IMG/VR virus record: IMGVR_UViG_3300027631_000144
Coordinates: 1 to 22,912 of that record
From: a virus
Length of the DNA: 22,912 nt
Strand: one strand, 5' to 3'
Part shown: piece by piece, positions 8,767-16,975 of the stretch
How positions within the stretch are numbered: the stretch's first letter is position 1
Layout: each line of letters begins with the position of its first letter
Translations under genes and position numbers: made by a program
Notes under the pieces: generated by a model
Seen by the model: only the letters and a program-made list of their open reading frames with translations
What the model was told of the DNA's origin: nothing
Database searches by the model: none

Positions 8767-9948
8767 TTATCTTAAGTTTTGTCTTTCGTTCATATCCCTT
8801 TCAAACGGACCATTGTTTCTATATGAACCACCATAATCGTAGTTACCACCGGAGTATCCACCACCACCCGGACGAGAAGGTCTTATTATTTCAGGAATAG
8901 GTTCGTTTTTAACTTCCTCAATTATTAACTTGTCTAATGTTAAAGTTTTTTCAGATTGCTCTACTGATTTTTTAACTACTTTACTTACAGTTGGTGATTT
9001 TGTATCTATTTGTAAATCTGCTTTTTTAGATTGTAATATATCTGGCGCTGAATCTAAGCTTTCTAATTTATCTATTTTCTTAGAGCCAAATCTAACATCA
9101 GGAAGTAATAAATATTTATTTATAGCGTTGATTACCAATACTTCTATTATTTTAGTAACATCAACTTTATTCAAAGATATACTTTGTTTATATGGTTTTG
9201 GTTTTCCGTAATTTATATCATTTATATTTGATATCTTTCCGGTAAATTCATTGATACAGGATTCTAAAAATGTTTTATGTACATTAGTGCAAAAAGTATC
9301 AAAATTTTCTATTTTGTATTCACTTCTAAATTTATCAAACCAAGCTTCCGAATATTTTGCTTTAATTGCACTTCCTATTGATGTTGGGTTAATTTGTTCT
9401 ACAAAAGATATTGAATATTTTGCTATATCCTCTGTAAAATTACTATCATTAATTAATAAATTAAATCTTTCTTTTAATTCTGCATTTATTTCAACACCTT
9501 TATCATTTGGATATAATCTAATTTCAGTTCTTGATGGAGATATTTCGGATATCCATAATTTATCCAAATTAGAATTACTTCCTACTCTTTTATTTATTAA
9601 AGTTACTTGAGTTTTAAATGTACCATTTTGATATCCCGCTTCTTTTAATAATTTCTCAACATCAATAAAATATTCCGATGGAAATTTATATTTTTGAAAA
9701 ATAGTACCTTCGGCTATCATAAAATAATCTCCAATATTTTCAGCTGTTAATGGTATATATCTAACATTACCAAAATTTCGTTGAGGTAATTGATTATCAT
9801 TTGCATCATATATAATAAATTCAATTGCATCATTGGCACTTATTCCAAAAAAAGACTCAATAGTTCCGTTTTCAAAAATTTGTCTATCATTTGAATCAAT
9901 TCGATATCCTTTATTTACTAATATTTCTTTAAACGTTTTTATTGCCAT
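8767..9948 (-). CDS. Baseplate-associated protein with WISEISPSR motif and Gly-rich tail
   Basis: In this 393-aa protein, residues 1-150 form a beta-rich domain ending in LWISEISPSRTEIRLYP (131-147), a motif I associate with structural proteins of T4-type environmental phages. A related motif occurs in the giant protein at 651-670. Residues 155-285 are helical and include CTNVHKTFLESCINEF (220-235). Residues 286-350 are Lys/Ser-rich and low in complexity. The C-terminus (357-393) is Gly/Tyr/Asn-rich (PGGGGYSGGNYDYGGSYRNN) and ends in a charged tail, which suggests a flexible linker or surface-exposed segment. It is 3 nt after the coiled-coil gene and 15 nt before the giant gene. No enzyme motif is visible, and a role in joining wedge to fibres is inference. 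Confidence 0.55.
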   Translation of the reverse strand: MAIKTFKEILVNKGYRIDSNDRQIFENGTIESFFGISANDAIEFIIYDANDNQLPQRNFGNVRYIPLTAENIGDYFMIAEGTIFQKYKFPSEYFIDVEKLLKEAGYQNGTFKTQVTLINKRVGSNSNLDKLWISEISPSRTEIRLYPNDKGVEINAELKERFNLLINDSNFTEDIAKYSISFVEQINPTSIGSAIKAKYSEAWFDKFRSEYKIENFDTFCTNVHKTFLESCINEFTGKISNINDINYGKPKPYKQSISLNKVDVTKIIEVLVINAINKYLLLPDVRFGSKKIDKLESLDSAPDILQSKKADLQIDTKSPTVSKVVKKSVEQSEKTLTLDKLIIEEVKNEPIPEIIRPSRPGGGGYSGGNYDYGGSYRNNGPFERDMNERQNLR

Positions 9949-9951
9949 TTT

Positions 9952-10959
9952 TTATTTCTTTTTCTTAAACATTCTAAATGTTAAAGATGTTTTACCGCCA
10001 GGTGTTTCTAATATAATACTACCATCATAGTCGTTATCAGAACCTCCAATTAATCCACCAAGTATACCACCACTACTTTTAGGATTTTTAGTTGCTGCTT
10101 TTGCTGTATCAACTACTAATACTAAAGTTTTAGTTTCTTTAGGTGCAATTGTTATTGGAGAAGTTTCTTTTAATAAATCTTGTGCATCTTCTTTAACACT
10201 AACCGTAACAGCTGTATCTTTAGGATTGTATATTTCAATTTCAGGTCCGTTTATCCATTGTACCGCTAATCCAGCCGTAACTTCAACTCTTAAATCTTTA
10301 TCGTCCGGTCTTGCTCTTTTTACAATTTTATATGTAACATCACCGGCTCCTTTATGACCATCTGCTATTTTAGCAGCCTTTCCATCAATTTCTTCTTTAT
10401 ATGCTTTGTTTTGTTCTTCTAATGCTTGTGTTCTTGCTGTTAAAGATACTCTCTGAATTGCTTCGGACGTTGCTTTTTGTATTGCATTTGATATCTCAAC
10501 TACCGATGATTGAACTCTTAAATTTGCTTGTTCTCCTTGATTTTGAGAAGATGCCGCTATAATTGATTGACCATCTATATCAACTCTAAGACTTTGTGTT
10601 ACAATTTCTAATTCTATCACCTTTGCACTTAAATCCAAAATCTCTACATTAAGTCTAGAAACTTCTTCAGTCAAATCTATTACAGATTGAGTTACTGGAT
10701 TGTATACTCGTCTTGGAACTGTATCTTCTACTGGAGGTGGTTCAATTGGCAGTAATTCTACAATTACAGTATCTATTGATTTTATTAGTTCACTTTCATT
10801 ATATTTAGGTCTATTTAATTGTCCAGATATTATACCATCTTCAGGACTCTTATCCATAAAATAATGAATACCATAATCGTTCTTTGTCTTAATAGCCAAA
10901 GAACCACTCAATTGTAATTCACTAATTATTTGTTCGTTGCGTAAACCTTTGTTTTCCAT
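9952..10959 (-). CDS. Coiled-coil structural protein with C-terminal beta domain
   Basis: This is a 335-aa protein. Residues 7-40 carry a fibre-type N-terminus (ISELQLSGSLAIKTKNDYGI) of the kind that begins phage tail-fibre or whisker proteins. A Pro-rich hinge (LLPIEPPPVEDTVPRR, 69-84) leads into a heptad-patterned region (90-195: VIDLTEEVSRLNVEILDLSAK, then further Ala/Gln/Glu-rich helix), probably a trimeric or dimeric coiled coil. Residues 205-290 look like an Ig-like beta sandwich (IEIYNPKDTAVTVSV, ITIAPKETKTLVLVV). A Gly-rich turn GGILGGLIGG (297-306) precedes a short beta end and KKKK. It starts 1 nt after the DNRLRE gene's stop. A short fibre, whisker or baseplate connector are all possible. 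Confidence 0.55.
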   Translation of the reverse strand: MENKGLRNEQIISELQLSGSLAIKTKNDYGIHYFMDKSPEDGIISGQLNRPKYNESELIKSIDTVIVELLPIEPPPVEDTVPRRVYNPVTQSVIDLTEEVSRLNVEILDLSAKVIELEIVTQSLRVDIDGQSIIAASSQNQGEQANLRVQSSVVEISNAIQKATSEAIQRVSLTARTQALEEQNKAYKEEIDGKAAKIADGHKGAGDVTYKIVKRARPDDKDLRVEVTAGLAVQWINGPEIEIYNPKDTAVTVSVKEDAQDLLKETSPITIAPKETKTLVLVVDTAKAATKNPKSSGGILGGLIGGSDNDYDGSIILETPGGKTSLTFRMFKKKK

Positions 10960-10960
10960 T

Positions 10961-12031
10961 TTAATTTTTTGCTATACTAAATGTTACATCTTCATCAAAA
11001 TATTGAACATTATCATTTATATTTACTTTAAATTCAATTTTATAAACCCTATCAGCTTCCCAATTTGAAAGATTCAATTTAATATAATTACCAATAGAAT
11101 CACAACTAACTTTAGAATAATCACTAAATGGGACTATAATATCATGCGAATTAAAATCTTTTATTTGATAATAAGTTGTTGTTGGTAAATATTTTACATC
11201 AGTATATTCAAATGTAGTTGAAAATGTTTTTGAAGGATACAGTTCTCTACCAACTAACCTAATTTTAGGAATAGTTCCTAGTTTATATTCTTTTTTAAAA
11301 TTAATTACATTAACTTTTATATTTTCAGCGGTTAATGCAGTTAAAGATCCTGTTACAAAGGATTGGTCGTTCCAACCTATTCTTATTTTTGGTTGATATA
11401 TTGTATTTGTTTCTTTACTAAATACTTTTACTATTCCATAATCTTCCGTATCATTTTCTACATCAAATGAATGTTTTACTATAAGTCCTTCATTTGGAAT
11501 AGAACCACTCATCCAAGCTTGTAACATTGGTTTTATGTTCATACCAATATCAGCAGTACTATAACTAAATGATTGATTGGTACTATAAGATGAATACCAC
11601 ACACCACCATCTCCAAATTGAGAACCAGTAGAACCAGCCGTAAATACTCCTATTGGTAGCCATTCTAAATTAGAATCACCTTCTCTATAATTCCATGTTA
11701 CTCCTTGTGTAGATACATTATCAAATCTAGTACCCACTCCCATTTGCCAACTTTGTGATATAGGATATGCATATAATGTATATTCTAATGGAAGTTCTTC
11801 ACTTTGAGTTTCTTTTAATATAAGTGTAGCTTCGCTCATAGATACCGAAGTATCTACTAAAGATGATGATAAAAATCCTACATCAAATTTAAGTAATGCT
11901 CTTGATACATCCTTTACATTGCCATAGTAAACTTTGCTTATTTCTAATATTTCATCCAATCCACAATTTTGATTGGGTTGTTGTAAATATATCGATGCAT
12001 CTTTTGATGCTGTCATAAAATAGTATGCCAT
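10961..12031 (-). CDS. DNRLRE-type beta protein of the baseplate region
   Basis: In this 356-aa protein, residues 3-225 follow the pattern of DNRLRE/CBM-like beta-sandwich domains: ASKDASIY at the start (8-15), then LDEILEISK (25-33), SRALLKFDV (43-51), A-LILKE, YTLYAYPISQSW (84-95), GVTWNYREG (110-118) and a late PKIRIGW. In bacteria such domains sit in surface or carbohydrate-acting proteins. Here, between gp6 and fibre-like genes, it probably serves as a structural or host-contact module. The C-terminal third (235-356) is beta-rich and unassigned. Its ATG overlaps the gp6 stop by one base (TAATG), implying translational coupling. The domain call is moderately sure and the particle role is inference. 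Confidence 0.6.
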   Translation of the reverse strand: MAYYFMTASKDASIYLQQPNQNCGLDEILEISKVYYGNVKDVSRALLKFDVGFLSSSLVDTSVSMSEATLILKETQSEELPLEYTLYAYPISQSWQMGVGTRFDNVSTQGVTWNYREGDSNLEWLPIGVFTAGSTGSQFGDGGVWYSSYSTNQSFSYSTADIGMNIKPMLQAWMSGSIPNEGLIVKHSFDVENDTEDYGIVKVFSKETNTIYQPKIRIGWNDQSFVTGSLTALTAENIKVNVINFKKEYKLGTIPKIRLVGRELYPSKTFSTTFEYTDVKYLPTTTYYQIKDFNSHDIIVPFSDYSKVSCDSIGNYIKLNLSNWEADRVYKIEFKVNINDNVQYFDEDVTFSIAKN

Positions 12032-14067
12032 TATCTTACCCTCCCTTTTATATCTTGGTCTGGAAACTTAACTTCAAAAACCGATGGGTCTAACGATGGA
12101 TAAACAATTTTATCCTTTGTTGCCGCATCTATATTATATGAATTTGGTGTATAGTTTCCGCCACATTTATTTGTTATTTTCAACATTGGTACAGATGATA
12201 CCCCTTCAACATTTGCTAAAAGTAATTCTATTTCACTTAGATTAATAGTTTGATTAAATGTCATATTATCTATTGAAAAATAATCTTTTAACTCATTAAT
12301 ACATTGAATTAGTATTTCACTTTTATTATAATTTGCGTAACATATAATTTCAAATTCAGCTCCTATATTGATAACATACCCATCTAATAAATTAATACCA
12401 TCCGTAAGTATTTTATATTCATTAAGATATGTTTTTATATTTTCCTTAACAGCTCTATTAATTGGTGTTAAATTTTCATTAACATCATAAGCTAACAAAT
12501 ATAAATTAATTGCAAATGGATTATTTTTTTCGTTTTCATTAGATGTTTTACCAATTAAAAATTTAGTAATATCTTGCTTAACAGATAATTCACTTGGTTC
12601 ATCGGAATCTGGTTTGTTTACAAAATTCATAACCAAATCCGTAAATTCTTGCAAATTATTAGGAGATGCTAATATAGATGATGGTGAATTATTATCTAAC
12701 GTACCATCTGCAACTGCATATGATTTAGCTACTGCTCCAAATTTTGAAGGCATTGATAATACTCTTATTTGATAATCCTTTGCAGTTACTGCTCTATTTT
12801 GTGCTCCAAAATTAGCTAATGCATTTTGTCTTACTTCATTTATAGTCTCACCACTCTTACCACCTGTAGCTGGTATTTCATTATCAACTGCTACTGAATT
12901 TTTCATTTTTATGTATAATCCCAACTCTTGATTCGTAAACGATGATACATCTTCATCAAACTCAATACCATTAATAGTTGTTATTGAATTAACAGAAACG
13001 TTTGATGATACCCCACCACCTACTAAATATCTTACAGTTATAGTTGTATTTGCTGGAGATGTTCCGTATGTTTTTGTTTTTAAGAAATTTGTTGGGTCAA
13101 ACGATTCTTCTAATCTACTAATTGAATTTGGCAATCCCAATCCAACATTTTTAAGATTTGGAATTAATTGTTCATCACTAGCAGTTGGGTCACCAGCTCC
13201 AAATTGAATAGTTGTTGTACTATTTTGATTTACAATTGTGGTAAATCTTTTTGGAGTTTTAATTGTTTTTAAAATATAAGGTACAGTTGATTTAAATTGA
13301 TACAAATCAGAATCATTTGCTTCTGTATTAGGATGTTCTATGAACACCATTTCTTGAGCTAAATATGGAACTTCATACCATTTATTATTATTTGAATCTC
13401 TACAATCTAATATTTCAATAATATCACTTTCAGGTAAATCTATATACTGATATGGACTATAATTACCAAATGTAACTTGCTTAGTAATTATACTTCCAGA
13501 TTTACAATCTACATACTTTTTAATTAAATAATAAGTAGGTTCACCAGTAAGAGCATCTCTTTCATATACGGTAATTTCTCTATTCATCTCATCTGAAAAA
13601 TCAACAATATCGGATGTTATAAAATCTATACCATTATCGTTTGAAGTTGCTTTCATTCCAGACTTTATTCGTAAATAATATTTAGAATCCGGCTTATTAT
13701 TTATTCCCAAGCCAACAGATGGAACTAATTGATATACAGATAATGTTGTTGTAGCTGGTGATGTTACTTTTGGCTTATAACCTAAATATCTTGCTAAAGG
13801 AATTACACTTTCAATATCATCAGCGTATAACATCAATGATTGTTTAAATGTATCATCTATATAATATGATAAAGTATCACCTATATAAGATGCCATTTCA
13901 ATAAACATCATACCAGGAGATGCTTCGCTAAAATCATTATAAGTTTTTGGAAAATAAGTTTTAGAAAATTCAATAAGATTTTGTCTAAATGCAGAAAAAT
14001 CTTTATTAAGATATTTTACATCTTTGCCTTTATTTTTGAAATTTTTATTTATAGTATTGAGTGCCAT
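12031..14067 (-). CDS. gp6: Baseplate wedge protein, gp6-like
   Basis: At 678 aa it is close to the 660 aa of T4 gp6. The N-terminal region is diagnostic: YLNKDFSAFRQNLIEFSKTY (19-38), then FSEASPGMMFIEMASYIGD (46-64), then LSYYIDDTFKQSLM and ESVIPLARYLGYKP (86-99). A baseplate-J-like segment follows near the middle (GGKSGETINEVRQNA, AVTAKDYQIRVLSMP). gp6 proteins dimerise to form the ring of wedges around the hub and change shape during sheath contraction (family knowledge). The gene follows gp25 by 3 nt, and this gp25-gp6 order is conserved across contractile-tail phages. Its stop overlaps the next ATG. There is no sign of damage or frameshift. Confidence 0.9.
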   Translation of the reverse strand: MALNTINKNFKNKGKDVKYLNKDFSAFRQNLIEFSKTYFPKTYNDFSEASPGMMFIEMASYIGDTLSYYIDDTFKQSLMLYADDIESVIPLARYLGYKPKVTSPATTTLSVYQLVPSVGLGINNKPDSKYYLRIKSGMKATSNDNGIDFITSDIVDFSDEMNREITVYERDALTGEPTYYLIKKYVDCKSGSIITKQVTFGNYSPYQYIDLPESDIIEILDCRDSNNNKWYEVPYLAQEMVFIEHPNTEANDSDLYQFKSTVPYILKTIKTPKRFTTIVNQNSTTTIQFGAGDPTASDEQLIPNLKNVGLGLPNSISRLEESFDPTNFLKTKTYGTSPANTTITVRYLVGGGVSSNVSVNSITTINGIEFDEDVSSFTNQELGLYIKMKNSVAVDNEIPATGGKSGETINEVRQNALANFGAQNRAVTAKDYQIRVLSMPSKFGAVAKSYAVADGTLDNNSPSSILASPNNLQEFTDLVMNFVNKPDSDEPSELSVKQDITKFLIGKTSNENEKNNPFAINLYLLAYDVNENLTPINRAVKENIKTYLNEYKILTDGINLLDGYVINIGAEFEIICYANYNKSEILIQCINELKDYFSIDNMTFNQTINLSEIELLLANVEGVSSVPMLKITNKCGGNYTPNSYNIDAATKDKIVYPSLDPSVFEVKFPDQDIKGRVR

Positions 14068-14070
14068 ATA

Positions 14071-14502
14071 TTATGAATTTATTTTAAAATCTACCGTAAA
14101 GTTTTGTTGATTATATTTGGCTGTAAATACTATACTAACATTTAAAGCATACTCATCTTTCATTCTATCGGTTGATTCTATATCAATTGAATTAATTTCT
14201 AATTGAGGTAACCAAAATTCAATAGCAGATTCAATAGAATCATATATTTTTGATTTAATATCACCATCGTTTTGTTCAAATAAAAGTTCTCTTAAATTAG
14301 TACCAAATAATGGTTGTGCTAATCTCTCACCTCTATTTGTCAACAATAAATTTTTAACATTAGATTTTAATTGTTCTAAGTTATTATACGTTTGATTGAA
14401 TGTATTAGTTCCCATTTGTAACGGCAACGATAATCCTATTGCATAATCATTTACACTTTTATTATTACCAGTTACAATATATTGACCAACTACTACTGCC
14501 AT
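14071..14502 (-). CDS. gp25: Baseplate wedge protein, gp25-like
   Basis: A 143-aa protein, near T4 gp25 (132 aa). The GPW/gp25 domain spans about residues 40-140. The conserved core is LEQLKSNVKNLLLTNRGER (42-60), followed by QPLFGTNLRELLFE (63-76), then a long helix and an alternating beta strand pair (ALNVSIVFTAKY). In contractile injection systems this protein seeds sheath assembly and holds the gp6 core bundle (family knowledge). The historical 'lysozyme' label for this family is not supported by catalytic residues here. The ATG overlaps the stop of the upstream 166-aa gene (TAATG). Confidence 0.9.
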   Translation of the reverse strand: MAVVVGQYIVTGNNKSVNDYAIGLSLPLQMGTNTFNQTYNNLEQLKSNVKNLLLTNRGERLAQPLFGTNLRELLFEQNDGDIKSKIYDSIESAIEFWLPQLEINSIDIESTDRMKDEYALNVSIVFTAKYNQQNFTVDFKINS

Positions 14503-15002
14503 TATTTCTTTTTAAATCGTTTTACTAATTCGGAATAATCTCTATTTAGAGCTTTATCCAATTCAGGTACACCAGTTTGAACACCTAATCCAGTTGGAGA
14601 AGGTCCTTTTGCCAAATCACCATAACCCATTTTTTCAGCAATTGCAGTTCTACCTACTATTGAACCCATATCACCCTGTCCAAAACTCATTGTTCTATAA
14701 CCATCACCAGTTGCAGGTGCCATTGCTGTTTCATTCAGAATTTGGTTAATCATCGGGTTTTTACTAAATTGCTTTGTAGGTATTACCTTAGAAGTCACAG
14801 ACTCCATAATAGGTTCATCCTCCATCATAGCCTTAGCCATTGATAATCCAGTATTTTTAGGTTTTACAGCAGTTTGTTTACCTTCTGCTATAAGTTTTTT
14901 CATTTCAGCCTTTACAGTTTCCTTAATTAATGCCGGAAGTTGTTCTTTTAATTCCTCTTTAATAAGGATTTGGATGGCCTTTAAAAGTTTATCAGTATCC
15001 AT
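14502..15002 (-). CDS. Small baseplate-region protein, unknown function
   Basis: A 166-aa protein. The first 40 residues are an amphipathic, Lys/Glu-rich helix (LLKAIQILIKEELKEQLPAL, 6-25). Then comes a flexible Met/Ser/Pro-rich middle, a short helix with NQILNETA (86-93), a Gly-rich stretch (GDGYRTMSFGQGDMGS, 99-114) and a basic tail (KRFKKK). No membrane segment or enzyme motif is visible. It opens the wedge unit behind an ATATTTAT site and overlaps the gp25 start by one base, so its translation is probably coupled to gp25. From memory, proteins of this design occur beside gp25 in environmental T4-type phages. A scaffold or wedge-assembly role is a guess. Confidence 0.6.
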   Translation of the reverse strand: MDTDKLLKAIQILIKEELKEQLPALIKETVKAEMKKLIAEGKQTAVKPKNTGLSMAKAMMEDEPIMESVTSKVIPTKQFSKNPMINQILNETAMAPATGDGYRTMSFGQGDMGSIVGRTAIAEKMGYGDLAKGPSPTGLGVQTGVPELDKALNRDYSELVKRFKKK

Positions 15003-15023
15003 ATTGTCTTATTTGTTATGTTT

Positions 15024-15031
15024 ATAAATAT
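15024..15031 (-). promoter_or_regulatory. ATATTTAT octamer, putative late promoter
   Basis: The sense strand reads CAAATATTTATAAACATAAC, 21 nt upstream of the ATG at 15002, in the 56-nt gap after the cell-wall hydrolase gene. It would start the gp25-gp6 wedge unit. No terminator hairpin is seen in the gap. Confidence 0.45.
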
Positions 15032-15058
15032 TTGAATTGTTATTTTTAAGATTTTAAT

Positions 15059-15949
15059 TTAAAAACCAAAAATTGTACCTCCAATTATCTTAGATGTTGG
15101 TTTACTTCTTAAATTATATAAGTAATTAATATTAGTACCAGCCCCATATGCTGCTGGATTATTTGATGTAAATAACGTAATTCCTTTTGGTACATCTTTT
15201 AATATATTTTTAGCAGCTCCATAAATAGATATTGCTGCATTTGTATTTCTAGTAAGACCATTTAAGTATGAATCTTTAGGACCAGGATCAAATCTAGTTC
15301 CAGTAACAGGTTGGAATTGATATGGTTGATTTATAATATCCGTAATTGTATCAAATCTATATTTTGGGTTTCTAACGCCAAGTGGAGTATATCCTATTCT
15401 AGTTCTATTTAATATAGTTGCCATAACCCAAGCTCTTTCAGTTTGATTTGATGTAGCTTCTGCGAATGTTAATGAAACTAAATCATTCCATTCGGTATCA
15501 GTCATATTTCTTCCTAAATAAGCTTCAGCTGCTTTTCTAGCATCTTGATTACTTGCTACAAAATTAGTAGATGGTGTATTACCATAGTTTGTAACATCTT
15601 TACCATCTGCGGTTTTTTCTGTTGGTTTAACATTTGTACCACCTCTTAAAATTGCCAATTCCGCTTCAAGATCATCAGGAACAACTACTAAATTACTTGT
15701 TATTTCAGGTGGTTTGAAACTAGTAGAATTATTTGGTAAATTAGGTATTTCCGTAGTATCCATTTGCATTTCAGGAATCGATTGATATCCTTTCCACTTA
15801 GCAAATCCAATTGAAGGTACACCAACACTAGTTGTATATGTCGTTAAACAAGTAGCCATACCTTCTACACCCAATAAATGTTCTTTAGCTAATGTTATAA
15901 AATCATCTACTAATAATCTAGGTACTTTATTTGGATTTATTATTGACAT
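15059..15949 (-). CDS. SleB-like cell-wall hydrolase, probable tail-associated lysin
   Basis: A 296-aa protein. Residues 1-55 form a small domain without known match (LLVDDFITLAKEHLLGVEGM). Residues 65-130 are a Pro/Asn/Thr-rich linker. Residues 135-260 fit the SleB/Hydrolase_2 family of peptidoglycan hydrolases (probably lytic transglycosylases): LVSLTFAEATSNQTERAWVM (157-176), with Glu164 as the likely catalytic acid, then ILNRTRIGY (179-187) and the substrate-loop motif NQPYQFQPV (207-215). There is no signal peptide or membrane segment, and the gene lies in the hub unit. It therefore probably digests peptidoglycan during DNA entry rather than at lysis, replacing the lysozyme domain that T4 carries in gp5. 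It starts immediately after the stop of the SGNH gene (0-nt gap). Confidence 0.7.
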   Translation of the reverse strand: MSIINPNKVPRLLVDDFITLAKEHLLGVEGMATCLTTYTTSVGVPSIGFAKWKGYQSIPEMQMDTTEIPNLPNNSTSFKPPEITSNLVVVPDDLEAELAILRGGTNVKPTEKTADGKDVTNYGNTPSTNFVASNQDARKAAEAYLGRNMTDTEWNDLVSLTFAEATSNQTERAWVMATILNRTRIGYTPLGVRNPKYRFDTITDIINQPYQFQPVTGTRFDPGPKDSYLNGLTRNTNAAISIYGAAKNILKDVPKGITLFTSNNPAAYGAGTNINYLYNLRSKPTSKIIGGTIFGF

Positions 15950-16972
15950 CTATAAAGCGTTTTTTATTATATTTGCTATTATTTTGTGTTGTGATTTGCT
16001 TGGATGTAATCCATCACTTAAAGGGCCTATTTCAAATTTACCTATAAATTGAGCATTTTTAATATCGGATAATAATGAAGATTGATATTTTTTATACTTT
16101 TCTATCATAGGTATGTATTTAGTAACATCACTAACATATTTGGTGGTTGGTATTTTTTTATAATCAGTAGAGGTATCCATATTATAACCAATGATAATAA
16201 CAGCTTTAGCTCCCGCGTTTGTTATTAAATCTACCATTTTTTGAACATTACTTATCGAAGTTTTTATCGATATTGAATCATTAAAAGCATCGTTAATTCC
16301 ACCATATATGTAAACTCTATCATATTTTGTAGATGATAGCTGATTTGGTAAATTATCTAGCATCCATTTTGTAGTCATACCACCTTTGGCTAATACATCT
16401 ATATTTAAATTAGGTAATTGTGGTTTTATAACTAATGGATATGATATAGAACCAGCCGTTACAGAATCTCCTACAAATAATAAAGATTCTTTTTTATTTG
16501 AATCTAATGGGTCTGTATTTGTATCTTCGTTTTTCTTATTAGATTTATTATCATCTTTTTGTACACTAGTTGATTTTGATGTTTTCCATATACCAGGATT
16601 TAACACTACATTTGTATTAACTAATATATTAGCAGCTGCTCCGATTGCTACTTGTTCTAATGTAACAAGCGGAGGAATGAGTGTACTCATAACAGCCCCA
16701 GTCCAATATTTAATTACACCCTTTCCCATTTCTCCAGTTAAATCGTATTGTGCTTTTGAATTTAATCCATTTGTTAAAGCTTGTACAAATATAGCTTTCA
16801 TACCATCTATATCACCTTTTACAAGCGGAATTCTATTTACTAAATCACCTCCTCTTTTTATACAAGCATCATACTGAATAGCAAATGTAGTTGCTACCAA
16901 ATCAATATTTTTAATATTTTCAGGTTTACTTACAACCTTCAAGACTTCGGTTCTAAAAGTTTCCCAAGACAT
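15950..16972 (-). CDS. Baseplate-type domain fused to SGNH hydrolase/esterase
   Basis: A 340-aa, two-part protein. Residues 1-130 are a helical domain starting MSWETFRTEVLKVV, with FAIQYDACIKRG (30-41) and DLTGEMGKGVIKYWTGA (77-93). I recognise this layout from baseplate genes of environmental T4-type phages, where it can occur without an enzyme. Residues 131-162 are a Lys/Asn/Asp/Ser linker. Residues 163-340 are an SGNH hydrolase: block I FVGDSVT (Ser170), block II Gly in AKGGMTT (195-201), block III GGIND (224-228; Asn227) and block V DGLHPS (Asp320, His323). All four family signatures are present, so an active esterase or deacetylase is likely. The substrate is unknown; capsule, O-antigen or O-acetylated peptidoglycan are candidates. 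Confidence 0.75.
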   Translation of the reverse strand: MSWETFRTEVLKVVSKPENIKNIDLVATTFAIQYDACIKRGGDLVNRIPLVKGDIDGMKAIFVQALTNGLNSKAQYDLTGEMGKGVIKYWTGAVMSTLIPPLVTLEQVAIGAAANILVNTNVVLNPGIWKTSKSTSVQKDDNKSNKKNEDTNTDPLDSNKKESLLFVGDSVTAGSISYPLVIKPQLPNLNIDVLAKGGMTTKWMLDNLPNQLSSTKYDRVYIYGGINDAFNDSISIKTSISNVQKMVDLITNAGAKAVIIIGYNMDTSTDYKKIPTTKYVSDVTKYIPMIEKYKKYQSSLLSDIKNAQFIGKFEIGPLSDGLHPSKSQHKIIANIIKNAL

Positions 16973-16975
16973 ATA

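Noticed and set aside
9251-9610. 119-aa open frame on the plus strand, with others at 8930 and 18695
   Set aside because: All are antisense to well-supported minus-strand genes and consist of low-complexity Leu/Ser/Ile-rich translation typical of the opposite strand of AT-rich genes.
14071-14502. Calling the gp25-like protein a lysozyme
   Set aside because: The family was once labelled that way, but the visible residues fit a structural wedge role and no catalytic Glu/Asp pattern is recognisable.
14754-14772. ILNETA in the 166-aa protein as another head-protease site
   Set aside because: It lies in the middle of the protein (residues 88-93), far from the N-terminus, and the gene belongs to the baseplate unit. 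A three-residue site can occur by chance.
16386-16877. 163-aa open frame on the plus strand
   Set aside because: It lies wholly opposite the SGNH fusion gene, whose domains and catalytic motifs are clear on the minus strand. Its translation shows no domain and it has no independent start signal.
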